Source of the DNA: Glutamicibacter arilaitensis Re117
GTDB taxonomy: Bacteria; Actinomycetota; Actinomycetes; Actinomycetales; Micrococcaceae
Direction: 5' to 3'
Length of the DNA: 64,000 bases
Assembly (NCBI RefSeq): GCF_000197735.1
Contig: NC_014550.1
Span: forward strand, 2,790,001-2,854,000
The notes below the pieces were generated by a model. The model did no database searches and was not told where the DNA came from. It worked only from the letters and a program-made list of their open reading frames with translations. The position numbers were made by a program, and so were the translations under genes. This document shows, piece by piece, positions 46,806 through 59,136 of the stretch; the stretch's first letter is position 1; the number at the start of each line of letters is the position of its first letter.

Positions 46806-47663
46806 ATGAGCGAATCGAGCGAGCAGCAGCGCCCAGAGCACGGCACTGCCCCTAGGAATCCAGACCTTTTCCGTGCCGAGCCGGTATCTTTCGTGCGCCG
46901 CGGCAACCGCCTGCAAGGCCGCCGCGCCAGCGCGTGGGAGCGCAATGCCGAGCAGTACGTCATCGAGCCTCCTCGCAAGATTGCCGACACCTCGGTAGCT
47001 GATGACTTCCAGCTCGATCCGGCCCAGGCCTTTGGCCGCACCGCGCCGCTGATCGTGGAGATCGGCACCGGTTTGGGCGAGTGCATCGCCAACGCCGCCA
47101 AGGATGATCCTGAGCGCAACTACCTGGCAGTTGAGGTCTACCGTCCGGGGCTGGCCCAGCTGATGCTGAAGGTCGAGTCCTTCGGCATCAGCAACGTCCG
47201 CGCCGTTCAGGCCAACGCTCCAGAAGTTCTGGACGTCATGCTTGATGAAAACAGCGCCGACGAGATCTGGATCTTCTTCTCCGACCCGTGGCACAAGCCG
47301 CGCCACCACAAGCGCCGTCTGATCAAGGCTTCGTTCTTGGACAAGGTCTCGCGCGTGCTCAAGCCAGGTGGAACCCTGCGTTTGGCCACGGACTGGTCCA
47401 ACTACGCAGAGCAGATGCGTGAAGTGCTCAATGCCCACCCAGACTTCGAAAACCAGCATCCAGGGAATCTGGCCGGCGAAGGAAGCAACCTGACCAAGGT
47501 CCGCCGCGATGGCATGGAAGGCTTCGACCCGGAGCCGGAATTCGTCGATGGGCAAGGTGGCTGGGCGCCGCGTTTCGAACGCCGCATTCTCACCAGCTTC
47601 GAGGGCAAGGCCTTGAAGGCCGGCCGCTTGGTCTTCGACCTGGCCTACACTCGCCTCGGCTAA
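46806..47663 (+). CDS. trmB: tRNA (guanine(46)-N7)-methyltransferase
   Basis: 285 aa. TrmB puts m7G46 in tRNA. SAM motif I LIVEIGTGLGE, and the family signature DEIWIFFSDPWHKPRHHKRR. Basic N-terminus (SFVRRGNRLQGRRASAWE). Longer than the E. coli enzyme by about 45 residues at the N-terminus. Hairpin 23 nt after the stop. Confidence 0.93.
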   Translation: MSESSEQQRPEHGTAPRNPDLFRAEPVSFVRRGNRLQGRRASAWERNAEQYVIEPPRKIADTSVADDFQLDPAQAFGRTAPLIVEIGTGLGECIANAAKDDPERNYLAVEVYRPGLAQLMLKVESFGISNVRAVQANAPEVLDVMLDENSADEIWIFFSDPWHKPRHHKRRLIKASFLDKVSRVLKPGGTLRLATDWSNYAEQMREVLNAHPDFENQHPGNLAGEGSNLTKVRRDGMEGFDPEPEFVDGQGGWAPRFERRILTSFEGKALKAGRLVFDLAYTRLG

Positions 47664-47685
47664 CCGCCGTAATGAAACCTTAGTC

Positions 47686-47721
47686 AGGGCCATGGAATTC
47701 TAGAATGGATTCCATGGCCCT
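47686..47721 (+). terminator. Hairpin after trmB overlapping the next start
   Basis: A perfect 13-bp stem (AGGGCCATGGAAT) with a 10-nt loop, followed by TTTCTG. Both possible starts of the next gene (ATG 47705 and 47714) lie in its loop or right arm, so it may act as terminator and control start access. Confidence 0.6.
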
Positions 47722-48340
47722 TTCTGCTGCGCAAAATCTTCCCCATGCCCAAGCCCCGACGATGGAATATGCCGGGGTCCGCTTGGAACAGCTCTCTTTG
47801 GAGCATGCGCCGGATCTGGTGGCCCTTGCCGAGCAGGGGCAGTTGGATGACGCGTGGTTTGCCAGCACACCTACGACCCAGGCAATGGCAGAAAATATTG
47901 AGCACCGTTTGGCTTTGCAGCAGGCCGGTAAAATGGCGCCCTTTGCCATTATTGATCTGGCTACCGGCAGAGCCGTAGGTGCCACGACGTATTTGAATAT
48001 TGACGCGGCCAATCACCGCCTGGAAATCGGATCAACGTTCCTGGCCATATCCGCCCAGGGCACCGGGATCAATCCCGCAGCGAAATATCTGCTGCTGCAG
48101 CGGGCCTTCGAGCAGCTGGAGTGCTATTCGGTGGCGTTCTGCACGCATTGGCATAATGCCGCATCACGGGCGGCAATTACCCGGTTGGGTGCCAAGCAGG
48201 ATGGCGTCTTGCGCAATCACAAATATGATCCGGTCACCGGCACCTTGCGCGATACCGTGCTCTTCTCGATACTCCCCCACGAATGGCCTGCCGTGCGCAC
48301 CCAGTTGAACGCGCGCCTAGCGCGCCACAGCCGCATCTAG
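47705..48340 (+). CDS. GNAT family N-acetyltransferase (RimJ/RimL type)
   Basis: 211 aa from ATG 47705; starts at 47714 or 47762 are also possible (the last precedes EYAGVRLEQLS, the usual start of the domain). GNAT_3-type features: AVGATTYLNIDAANHRLEIGST, GTGINPAAKYLLLQRAFE and AASRAAITRLGAKQDG. Ends 4 nt into the convergent hspR gene. Substrate unknown. Confidence 0.8.
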   Translation: MDSMALSAAQNLPHAQAPTMEYAGVRLEQLSLEHAPDLVALAEQGQLDDAWFASTPTTQAMAENIEHRLALQQAGKMAPFAIIDLATGRAVGATTYLNIDAANHRLEIGSTFLAISAQGTGINPAAKYLLLQRAFEQLECYSVAFCTHWHNAASRAAITRLGAKQDGVLRNHKYDPVTGTLRDTVLFSILPHEWPAVRTQLNARLARHSRI

Positions 48341-48765
48341 CGTCCGATGGCCCGGCGGGCGGCGAAGAACGTGTAAGACTGCTGGCGGCGTTCGGGCCTC
48401 ATGCCCCGAGCCAGCGAAACCACGTCTCCGCCAGAGGTTCCGGCGGCGAAAATGCGCGATTGGCCCTGGCGTACTGCGCTGAGTTCCTGGCGCAGTCCAT
48501 CGACTTCGGATTGCAGGAACGCAACTTGGTCCTGCAGACCCAGGATCCGCTTGATGCCTTCCAGCGAGACGCCTTCCTTGCTCAGCGACTGCACTTGGCG
48601 CAACAGCGATACGTCGCGCTGCGAGTAGCGGCGTTGCTTGCCGCTTTGGCGGCTCGGCGAGACCAAGCCGATGCGGTCATACTGGCGCAGCGTCTGCGGA
48701 TGCATGTCTGCAAGTTGAGCGGCGACGGAAATGACGAAGACAGGTCGCAGGTACTCCCCGTACAC
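48337..48765 (-). CDS. hspR: HspR, MerR-family heat-shock repressor
   Basis: 142 aa from GTG 48765 with AAAGGTGG eight bases upstream; an in-frame ATG at 48789 would place that site inside the gene. MerR helix-turn-helix: VISVAAQLADMHPQTLRQYDRIGLVSP then RRYSQRDVSLLRQVQ, and a coiled-coil (QDQVAFLQSEVDGLRQEL). Last gene of dnaK-grpE-dnaJ-hspR; HAIR operators at 42435, 52442 and 52494 are its likely targets. It works with DnaK as co-repressor in Streptomyces. Confidence 0.92.
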   Translation of the reverse strand: MYGEYLRPVFVISVAAQLADMHPQTLRQYDRIGLVSPSRQSGKQRRYSQRDVSLLRQVQSLSKEGVSLEGIKRILGLQDQVAFLQSEVDGLRQELSAVRQGQSRIFAAGTSGGDVVSLARGMRPERRQQSYTFFAARRAIGR

Positions 48766-48878
48766 GTTGCTTCTACCACCTTTCTGCAAGGAGCCCGGGT
48801 TCGGGCCCTTTTGTTTGTGAGTCTATCTTCCCCGCCCAGCCAATTCGATGGCCGGGCAGGGAAAACAGCCTATTGAGC

Positions 48879-49853
48879 CTAGAGCTTGGCCTTGGCGGCC
48901 AAGTCCACTCGTGGATCCTCGCCCTCGGTGGCTGCGGCGAATTCCTCTACGGCCTTCTTTGCAGCATCCGACAGGTTCTGCGGGATCGCGACGTCCAAGA
49001 CGATCAGCAGATCGCCGGCGGCCTTGGAAGTTTTCACTCCGCGGCCTTTCAAGCGCAAGGTTCGTCCGGAGTTGGATCCGGCTGGCACCTTCACCGCGAC
49101 GGATTCCCCATCCAAGGTCGGCACATGGATCTTCGCTCCGAGTACCGCTTCGTCGAAGGTCACCGGCACGTGGATGCGGATGTTGTTCTCTTCGCGCTTG
49201 AAGAACGGGTGCTCAGTGACTTTGACCTTGACCAGCAGGTCACCGTTGCCGGCAGCCCCTGGCTGGCCCTTGCCGCGCACGCGCACCGACTGGCCGTCCT
49301 TGATGCCCGCAGGAATGCGCACGTCAATGACTTCGCCGTTCTGCTCGCGCAGGCCGATAGTGGTGCCCTTGATGGATCCGGCAAAGGAAATCGTGGTGCT
49401 GGCCGTGCGGTCAGCACCCTTGCGCGGTGGGGCGCTCTGTCCGAAGCCGCCACCGCCAAAGCCGCCGCCCCCGCCGAACAGGTCGGAGAAGTCCGGCTGT
49501 CCGCCGCGGCCGCGCGGGCCGCCTCCCCCGCCTCCGAAGAGGTTGGAGAAGATGTCCTCGAAACCGGCCTGTCCTCCCGGGGCACCGCCTGGTCCCCCGG
49601 CCGAGAAGCGAGCTCCGCCGCCCATGGCGCGGATTGCGTCGTACTGCTCGCGTTCTTCCTTATCCGAAAGCACCGAGTTGGCTTCCGAGATGTCCTTGAA
49701 TTTCTTTTCAGCGGCCGCATCACCCTGATTGGTGTCGGGGTGGTACTTGCGCGCAAGCTTGCGGTACGCCTTCTTGATGTCCGCCTCACTGGCGTCCTTG
49801 GAGACGCCCAGAATGGCGTAAAAGTCTTTTTCGATCCAGTCCTGACTTGCCAT
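48879..49853 (-). CDS. dnaJ: DnaJ co-chaperone lacking the zinc finger
   Basis: 324 aa. J domain with YHPDTNQ (HPD at about 42), Gly/Phe-rich linker (GGGGGGPRGRGG) and C-terminal substrate domains (KGTTIGLREQNGEVIDVRIPAG). The four CxxCxGxG repeats of classical DnaJ are absent, so it is a type II (DnaJ1/CbpA-like) form, as in dnaK operons of some Actinobacteria. Between grpE and hspR. Confidence 0.92.
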   Translation of the reverse strand: MASQDWIEKDFYAILGVSKDASEADIKKAYRKLARKYHPDTNQGDAAAEKKFKDISEANSVLSDKEEREQYDAIRAMGGGARFSAGGPGGAPGGQAGFEDIFSNLFGGGGGGPRGRGGQPDFSDLFGGGGGFGGGGFGQSAPPRKGADRTASTTISFAGSIKGTTIGLREQNGEVIDVRIPAGIKDGQSVRVRGKGQPGAAGNGDLLVKVKVTEHPFFKREENNIRIHVPVTFDEAVLGAKIHVPTLDGESVAVKVPAGSNSGRTLRLKGRGVKTSKAAGDLLIVLDVAIPQNLSDAAKKAVEEFAAATEGEDPRVDLAAKAKL

Positions 49854-49937
49854 CAGGGCCCCATCCTTTCAATGCCAATTCGAAACTGCCCACTGACGAA
49901 GTATCGGCAGTGGGCAGTTTCAATTGATTATTCGTGG

Positions 49938-50519
49938 CTATTCGCCGGTTGCTACCAGCACCTGGGCCGCACGCAGGATGGTGGTTCCCTTGCGGTAACC
50001 GGTGCGAAGCACCTGTCCCACGTGGTCAGCTGGAATCTCCGGAACAGCCTGGCGAAGCAGCGCTTCGTGGACGTTCGGGTCGAATTCGACGCCGGCCTCG
50101 TTGATGCGCTCCAAGCCATGCTGAGCCAGCACGGAGTCAAGCTTGTTGGCGATCGATGCGAACGGGCCATCGGTGAGGTCACCGTGGGCTCGGGCTGCAT
50201 CGATGTCATCAAGTACCGGAAGCAGGGTGTTGAGCACGGACTGCACGGCGTTTTCACGCGCTACAGCTCGGTCGCGCTCCACACGCTTGCGGTAGTTGAC
50301 GTATTCGGCCTGCAGACGCAGCAAGTCGTTGCGCAGTTCGGCTTCCACCGCACCGGCCTCTACTGGCTGCTCTGCTTCGGCGTCAGCGCCAGCAGCAGCT
50401 TCGTTCAGGATCGCCTCGGCCTGACCCAGGGCGTCAGCGGTTGGCTGCTCGTTAGCTGCCTCTGGCTGGTTCTCCGACTGCTCGTCGAAGTTCTCGTTCT
50501 GGTCCTGTGCCTCGGACAT
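49938..50519 (-). CDS. grpE: Nucleotide exchange factor GrpE
   Basis: 193 aa. Acidic N-terminus (residues 1-65, rich in Glu, Gln, Ala), then long helices (LRNDLLRLQAEYVNYRKRVERD) and the beta domain ending EALLRQAVPEIPADHVGQVL and GYRKGTTILRAAQVLV. Exchanges ADP on DnaK. 14 nt after dnaK. Confidence 0.95.
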   Translation of the reverse strand: MSEAQDQNENFDEQSENQPEAANEQPTADALGQAEAILNEAAAGADAEAEQPVEAGAVEAELRNDLLRLQAEYVNYRKRVERDRAVARENAVQSVLNTLLPVLDDIDAARAHGDLTDGPFASIANKLDSVLAQHGLERINEAGVEFDPNVHEALLRQAVPEIPADHVGQVLRTGYRKGTTILRAAQVLVATGE

Positions 50520-50533
50520 ATTTCCCTAACTCC

Positions 50534-52387
<1,854 letters not shown>

Positions 52388-52441
52388 AATGGCTCTCCTT
52401 TGCCTTGGTTGAAAGTACTAACGCTGAGGATTTTTATCCTG

Positions 52442-52462
52442 GTTGAGCGTTCTGGACTCAAG
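52442..52462. promoter_or_regulatory. HAIR element 1 upstream of dnaK
   Basis: GTTGAGC-N7-ACTCAAG; right arm perfect, left arm two mismatches from CTTGAGT. It is 55 bp before the dnaK start. Confidence 0.75.
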
Positions 52463-52493
52463 TTTACTCAGCCGCTTTCGACTGTCAAATTAA

Positions 52494-52514
52494 CTTGAGC
52501 CAACCTCACTCAAC
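52494..52514. promoter_or_regulatory. HAIR element 2 upstream of dnaK
   Basis: CTTGAGC-N7-ACTCAAC, one mismatch in each arm. It lies 38 bp before the divergent plus-strand gene at 52552 and could affect both promoters. Confidence 0.8.
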
Positions 52515-52551
52515 TTTGCGTTCTGTCTTCTTCAACGAACAAAGGGCAAGA

Positions 52552-52869
52552 ATGATTCCCATGCCGAAAAATAATTTTCAGACACAGGACACCCAAGGCA
52601 TTCAAGGACAATCCACCCTGCGCTCCCGGCGCCTCAACCTACCGAAAAAACGGTCCTTCCGGGAGCTGGATCGCCGCACCCAGGTTGCTGTCATCCTCGC
52701 TGGAATTATCGAGCTGACTTTGATGTTTGCAGCCTTGCGCGATCTTCGTCGACGCCCCGTTCAGCTGGCGAGAGGGCCAAAACCACTGTGGGCCGTGGTC
52801 AGTTGCCTCAACGTACTAGGAAGCATTTCCTACTTTGTCTTTGGGCGTCGCAAAGACCCTCAAAACTGA
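52552..52869 (+). CDS. Small membrane protein with PLDc_N-like region
   Basis: 105 aa from ATG 52552 with AAAGGG six bases upstream. A basic start (RRLNLPKKRSFRELDRR), one membrane helix (AVILAGIIELTLMFAAL), then DLRRRPVQLARGPKPLWAVVSCLNVLGSISYFVFGRR in two parts, which resembles the short phospholipase D N-terminal (PLDc_N) membrane domain. No catalytic domain. Divergent from dnaK. Confidence 0.7.
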   Translation: MIPMPKNNFQTQDTQGIQGQSTLRSRRLNLPKKRSFRELDRRTQVAVILAGIIELTLMFAALRDLRRRPVQLARGPKPLWAVVSCLNVLGSISYFVFGRRKDPQN

Positions 52870-52884
52870 TTTACAGACACAATG

Positions 52885-52922
52885 GAACAACCCGCTCTCG
52901 TGATGACGAGAGCGGGTTGTTC
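52885..52922. terminator. Hairpin terminator after the small membrane gene
   Basis: A perfect 17-bp stem (GAACAACCCGCTCTCGT) with a 4-nt loop; 15 nt after the stop and 125 bp beyond the convergent amylopullulanase end. Confidence 0.85.
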
Positions 52923-53046
52923 GCTGTCAGCGTGGACGCTTTGGCAATGAAAAACTCGATTGCCACACTGGCTAGATCAGTTCATCTACCAACAATGGTC
53001 CTGCGAATAATCCCTACAGATGGTCCAGTAGGAATGCTCCGTTCTA

Positions 53047-56000
53047 CTACTTAGCCGAGCCCTGAGGTTCCACTAGGACTGCCGCGGTGCGCGCCGGAAT
53101 AGTCAGCTCACCGGTGGCACTGTCGAACGAAGTTGACTTCACCCGGTCATCACTGCCTTTCGCAAGAGACTTGGCAAGCGAGTAGTCGTGACCTACCAGC
53201 TCCTCAAGCTTTTGCGTGCTCTCCTTCGGCGAGGCATTGAAGAGGACTAAGGCACCGTCATGCTTGCGATCGACATCCTTACCCACCGTGTCGTCAATGC
53301 GCATCACGATAATTCCCGGTTCAGCCTCAGACCCACCCAGCGGGAAGCTCACCTTTTGCCCAATGAGATCAGCTGAGCCCAATGAGATCAGCTGAGCCCA
53401 ATCGCAAGAGTCCAACTTCCTTGCGGGTCTGCAGCAAGTCCAAGGCTGCCCCTTCAGCATCAGCCATGGCCTTGGCATCCGGCTTGAGCGCAGGGTCTTC
53501 TAATAGTGGAGCCATCAGATCCCACTTCTCCCCGTTATCTGCCTCGGGCGGAAGACCCGAGCCAAAAGTATTTTCCACTCCGGAGAAGTCGATGCGGTTG
53601 AACCAGTCCCCCGAGTTATAGGAATTTCGGTCCAAAGACTTTGAACGCAATAACTCGGTTCCGGCATGCCAGAACGGAACAGCTTGTGAATACATCACGG
53701 TTGCTTGCGAGAGAGTATTCATCCGCACCCGATCCTCCATGGAAGTATCTCGTGGCAACTTGAGCACAGTGAGGTCGTAGAGCGTTTCATTATCGTGCGC
53801 GTCAACATAGTTGATCACTTCTCCCGGCTGCGAAGCATAGCCTGCTTTCGCTCCGCGGTAATCCAATTCATCACCACGGTGCACACTGCCATCCGAAGCG
53901 AGGAATTCGAAGTCTGCGAGATTGCCAGCCAAGCCGAGCTTCACTAGGTCGGTTTCGTGGCCGAGATCTTTCAACGCTTCCTCGGTGCTCCCATTGACCT
54001 TATTACCGTTGGGATCCGTTCCCAAGCCAGTACCAAAGCCCTGACGGAATGTTGAGGATGAATCAACAGGACTGCCACCATGAACGGCATCGCGCAGTCG
54101 GTCGTTAAAGGTCCCGATGCCGGTACCGTTCATTTGCCCCTGAGTCGCTTGATAGAAGCGAGCATTGTCCGCCACCTCACCAAAGTTCCATCCTTCGCCA
54201 TAGAGGTAAATGGACTTGCCGTCCACTCCGTCACGTCCCGGCTTCAGTTCATCTAATGCACTGCGTACGGCTTCCATGGTTTCTCGTGAGTGGTGGCCCA
54301 TGAGGTCAAAACGGAATCCATCAACCTTATAGTCCTTGGCCCACACCACCAGGGCATCAACCATCAGTTTCTGCGCCGCAGCGTGTTCCGTGGCCAGGTT
54401 CTGACAGCAGGACGAGGTTTCCACTTTCCCGGTGGCATCAAGTCGGTGGTAGTAGCCAGGCACGATCTTATCCAGCACACTGCGATCGGCTTGACCCGAG
54501 GCTGCGGTGTGGTTGAACACCTGATCAAGCACTACTTCTAGCCCCATGCTGTGCAAAGATCCAACCATCGAGCGGAATTCTTCGACACGGTTCGCTCCTT
54601 CAGGGTTCGTGGCGTACGAACCTTCCGGAGCCATGAAATGGAAGGGGTCGTACCCCCAGTTGAATCCGTCTTCATCACCGTGGGCAGTAACGCACTCTTG
54701 TTGTTTGGTGGAAGCTGCCGGCAGCGACTTCAGATCACAGTCCGTCTCAACACGTTGTGACTGTTCCTCCTCAATGGTGGCGATATCAAAACTTGGCAGC
54801 AGGTGAACGGTAGTCAGCCCAGCCTCGGAAAGCTGTTTGAGCTGTTTACTCCCGGCCCCATTTGCTCCAAACGCTCCGTAGCGGCCCCGCTGATTCTCGG
54901 GCACCGAAGCATCTGAAATCGAGAAGTCACGGATCTGCAGTTCATAGATGCTGCGGTCCACGTCCTTTTCGACGTTTTTGGCTTTGGCCTTACGCCACTG
55001 TTTTGGCTGGTGGTGAGGGTCTTCCAAGCTCACCGCGACCGAGTGGGTGGAATTAGTGGTCAACGCAACCGAATATGGATCGGTAACAATATTCGTTTCG
55101 ATCTTGCCCGTTTCAGGGACAAAGACCTGAACTTCCCACCGGTACTTCGCCTCAGCCATCTGAGGTTTACCCTTTGCCGTCCACACACCGCTGTCCTTCG
55201 AATAGCTAGCAGCGTATCGTGCAGTCTTCTCCTTCTTGTCAGTAATCAGCAGTGTTGTTTTTTGGGCCGTGGGTGCCCAGAGCCTAAAGGTAGGGCGTTT
55301 TCCGGTGAAGCTCACGCCGAGTTCTACATCGTCAAGCGCCTTGGCATAGAGATCATCAATGACACCAGCACTCTGAACTCCGGTGAAGGCGGTGAGTTTC
55401 TGGGCATCCCCTTCGCCATCAAATCGTGCCAATGCCAGTTGTGAACGCAATGCAGAGGCTACGTCTTCGCGATCTAGCTCAACACGCAAGGCACGGTAGT
55501 CGGCAAGGTGTGGGAACTTCTTGCGTTGTTCGGCACTCAACCCACCAATAATTTCTTTGAGCTCGATTGGCTTCGCACCGGAGATCTCTTCTCCCTCCAA
55601 TTTCAAGCTGGCGTCCTTTGAAGCGTAGAGGGCATAGTTTTCACCAGTGCCTAGATCACGAGGAATCGCTAGGGTGTCAGCGGAAATCCACTGCGCTTTC
55701 ATTTGACCAACGCCGGCGACTGTTTGGGTGTCAGAACCAAACTGCAACAGGTGAGTCTTCGAGTCGTAGCTGAAGCTCACTGGCTTTCCTTCGGTTACCG
55801 AAAGACTGTAGTTAGCACCTCCGGCGGCACCGTCAACGCCATAATTTTCGTCCCACCCGAAGTTGTGTGACACCTTAAATTCGTAGGTACCAGCCGGGAT
55901 CTTCTCCGTAGTGAATTCGTAGGTACCGTCAGCATCAGCGTCCGCCATTAAAGTAGCGAGACAGGTTGGATCCCAGTCGGATTTACAGCCCAATTCGTCT

Positions 56001-58851
56001 TGAAAACTTCCCGGTAAGGTGATCATCGGACCCTGTTGATCGCTTTGTGCGATGTTGTTGCGGGGATCGAAGAAGAACTTGACGGTCCCACCTTCGTGAG
56101 AATATTTAAGGTTGTCACCACCGGCAATACCACCAGCGCCGTAGCTCAGATCCCATGATCCGTTGATGGCTACCTTGTATTCATAGTCCCCTGCTGGGAC
56201 ATCGAATTCACCAGAATAGACCCCGCCAGGCTGTTCAGTGAGTTTGGCTGCCTCGCAGGCCGGATCCCAGTCGGTGACACAACCCATTTCGGTGTTATGG
56301 CTTCCCGGCACGGTGACCATGGAGATATCCGATTCAGCCGGTTTTTCCTTCGCAAACCCGGAAACGTCGTTGCCCACGGAAGCATAGGTGGAAGCGGCGC
56401 TGTGTTCTCCTGCGGCATTGGTACTCACGGCACGATATTCCACCAAGGTGCCTTGTGGTAGCGATGAAACGTCGTGGAAGACTCGTGGGGTGTGGTCTTC
56501 TGCCACGCCCAGTAGGTGCCACTTCTCGGTGCCCACTTCACGCCACGACATGCTTGTTTCAGCCCACGCCTGTTCGCCTAAATCCACGGATACGGGTGTT
56601 ACGCCGCTGAGCCCGGCCCCAGATTTTGGAGCGGAAATCTCAGGTGTGAAGGCAGCACTATCTACGTTCTTGTCAGCTTTATAAACCACTGCAGATAGCG
56701 CTGGCACCGTCACGTTGAGTTTCCCGTCCGCAGCACTGCTGAGTTTGTCTTCGGCGCCATAGAGCGCTGAGTAGGTTGCGTCGGAGGTCAGAGTCGACAA
56801 CTCAACATCAGCGGATTCTTCCGAGTTGTTCAGGGCCACCAGGTATTCGGTTTTCTCGTCACGGTCCACACGCGAGAATGCATAGACTCCCTTGGAATCT
56901 TGGGCGTATAGCTCTACTTGTGCCCCGCCCTTCAGCGCTTTGTTTGATTCGCGAAGTTTAGAGAGGGCGCGATGTGCTGGTACAACGGAGAATCACTGTC
57001 ATAACGATCTTGGGTTCCGAGCTTTTCTCCGGTAATCAATTCTTGGTTCTGATAGTCCGAGACTTGAGAAGCGAACAGTGATTGGCGAGAATCCTTGTCT
57101 CCACCGGTGCCTGCAAATCCTTGTTCGTCACCGTAGTAAACCACCGGCTGGCCACGGGTCAGGAACATCAGTTCATGGGCCAGTTCATCACGTTTGAGTT
57201 TCTGATTGCTGTTGTTCAGGAAGTACCCAATGCGCCCCATATCGTGATTGCCAAGGAAAGTTGGTAGAGCATCAGCTGAGGTGTTTGCCGTGGTGTAGTA
57301 GTCATCCGCCGAGAACAGCGTGCTTAGCGTTTTGGCTGAATTTCCTCCCGCGAAACCGGCAGCAGCAGATTGGAACGTGAAATCAAGGACGGAATTCATT
57401 TCCGTCTTACGCACGTAGGGCGAAAGCTTCTTTGCATCAGCATCATAAACTTCGCCAAACATGAAGAAGTCGTCTTTACCCTGGGCTCGTGCATAGTCCT
57501 GAACTTGTTTGGTCCATTGTTCCCAGAATTCAAAATTCACATGTTTTGCGGTGTCGATGCGGAAGCCATCAATTCCCAAGTCCACCCAGTTCTTGTAGAC
57601 CTCTGCGAAACCGTTGACTACCTTAGGATTTTCGGTCATGAGGTCATCAAGCCCCTGAAAATCGCCATAGGTGACCGACTCACCTTCCCAGGTTGAGTCC
57701 CCGCGGTTGTGATAGAGCGTTGGATCATTGAGCCAGTCGGGGACCTTCTTGACTTGGTCAGAAACAACCGGGGTATAAGGGAAGGAACTGGAAGCGTCTA
57801 GCTCTGGGAAGGTATCACTGCCTGCGTAGTCCGCCGGGTCAAAGGCTTGACCCTGAGCATCCTTATAGGGAAGGGAAGACTGCTCAACGTAGGAATACTT
57901 CTTTTCCTTATTGTCGATGAGATCCGCGGTATGGTTCACGATGATGTCGAAATACACCTTGATGCCACGCTTGTGGGCGTCATCAATCAGTTCGGAGAGT
58001 TCTTCATTGGTGCCCAGATGTGGGTCGATCTGAGTGAAATCGGTGACCCAATAGCCGTGATATCCGGCGCTGGCATCATCACCACTACCCTGAACCGGCA
58101 TGTTCTTAAAACTGGGCGTGAGCCAGATGGCGCTGGTGCCAAGGCCCTGAATGTAGTCGAGCTTGGAGTGTAAGCCTGCGATATCACCGCCTTCATAGAA
58201 TCCTTTGTCCGTCGGATCAAACCCGGTGGTTAGTCGATCACCTTCCAAACCGCCGGTGTCGTTAGCCGTTGAGCCATTGGCAAAGCGGTCTGTCAAGACG
58301 AAATAGAATTGCTCACCAGAACCGGCTTGCCTGACCGGCGCAGCGACCAATTCGGCATCAGTATCTGAATATTCTCCGCGAAGGTCCAGTGGCACAACTT
58401 GTGTCAGCCCAGTGGCCGTATCAAAGGTGAAGCGCAATCGGCTATCCGCACTCAGGGCTAGGGGAATGTTCTCTTCTCCCCCATCCAGTCCATAAGACGT
58501 GTCAAAGCTTTTGTTCAACGCTACTTTGTATTCATAGTTCCCCGCCGGAACTTCCACTTCCAGGCTGTATTGCCCTTCCTGGTCCGTGGATTGCAGGCTG
58601 GTAGCTTCACAGTCAGCCATCCAGTCAGCGGAACATCCCAACAACGACTGAAAAGAACCGGCCAGAGTCACAGAAGTTTCATCTGCCACGGCGGGAATAC
58701 TAGCCAGGGGTGCCATGGGTGCGAGCGCCAGCATCGGGGTTGCGGCCAAGGCGGTGACCCAACGACGCCAACTACGTTTATGAAGGTATGGTGGCAGTGG
58801 CTGACTGCGCACGGAGGAAGCAGCGCTTTTGCTGTTCACGAAATGCTCCAT
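53047..58851 (-). pseudogene. Secreted alpha-amylase/pullulanase fusion, broken by two frameshifts
   Basis: If repaired it would be about 1,930 aa. Signal peptide (RRWVTALAATPMLALAPMAP), starch-binding X25-type module (AGSFQSLLGCSADW), GH13 amylase (DGFRIDTAKH, FMFGEVYD, FLGNHDMGR), two further X25-like modules, then a type I pullulanase (YGAFGANGAG, VDGFRFDLMGHH, LYGEGWNFG, YVDAHDNETLYD) and a C-terminal beta domain. Frame 1 is lost near 56967 by one missing base (reads LYQHIAPSLN instead of HIAALSKLRE). Frame 2 is lost at a 19-bp tandem duplication (53358-53395) that causes an early stop. Start may be GTG 58839 (GGAG upstream) or ATG 58851. Codon use is less biased than in neighbours. Confidence 0.85.
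53358..53402. repeat. 19-bp tandem duplication in the pullulanase gene
   Basis: Two perfect copies of GCCCAATGAGATCAGCTGA (53358-53376 and 53377-53395) plus 7 bases of a third. Because 19 is not a multiple of 3, it shifts the frame; deleting one copy restores reading through to the C-terminus (LIGQKVSFPLGG). Confidence 0.95.
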
Positions 58852-58933
58852 TGAGTTCGAAGGTGCGAGCGGCAAGCCATAAGAGCTGACTCGCCAGTGA
58901 TTCAGCCCACACTACTGAGCGAATTCCATCAAG

Positions 58934-58948
58934 TGCAAGCGTTTCCAA
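58934..58948. promoter_or_regulatory. LacI-type operator 1 upstream of amylopullulanase
   Basis: TGCAAGCGTTTCCAA, close to the TGCAAACGTTTGCA-type palindrome bound by MalR/CcpA-like LacI-family repressors. About 85 bp before the gene start. Confidence 0.6.
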
Positions 58949-59008
58949 CATTTACACTCGGATGCAGGGAAAACATCAAACTTTCAGTATTTTTCCAACT
59001 TTTTACAT

Positions 59009-59022
59009 AGGAAACGTTTGCA
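59009..59022. promoter_or_regulatory. LacI-type operator 2 upstream of amylopullulanase
   Basis: AGGAAACGTTTGCA, the reverse orientation of operator 1, about 75 bp away. A pair at this distance fits DNA looping or separate promoter and upstream binding by a maltose-type LacI regulator. Confidence 0.6.
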
Positions 59023-59080
59023 CAATGCGGCACAAGAGTCTCCAATTCCCATTGTCCGGTCAGGTCGGCAACCCCACTAC

Positions 59081-59125
59081 AAAAAGAACCTCCAGACAGC
59101 TTTTGGCTGTCTGGAGGTTCTTTTT
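59081..59125 (-). terminator. Rho-independent terminator after the DEAD-box helicase gene
   Basis: A perfect 20-bp inverted repeat (AAAAAGAACCTCCAGACAGC) with a 5-nt loop; on the minus strand the right arm ends in TTTTT. It is 12 nt after the helicase stop. Confidence 0.92.
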
Positions 59126-59136
59126 CGTACTAGTTC

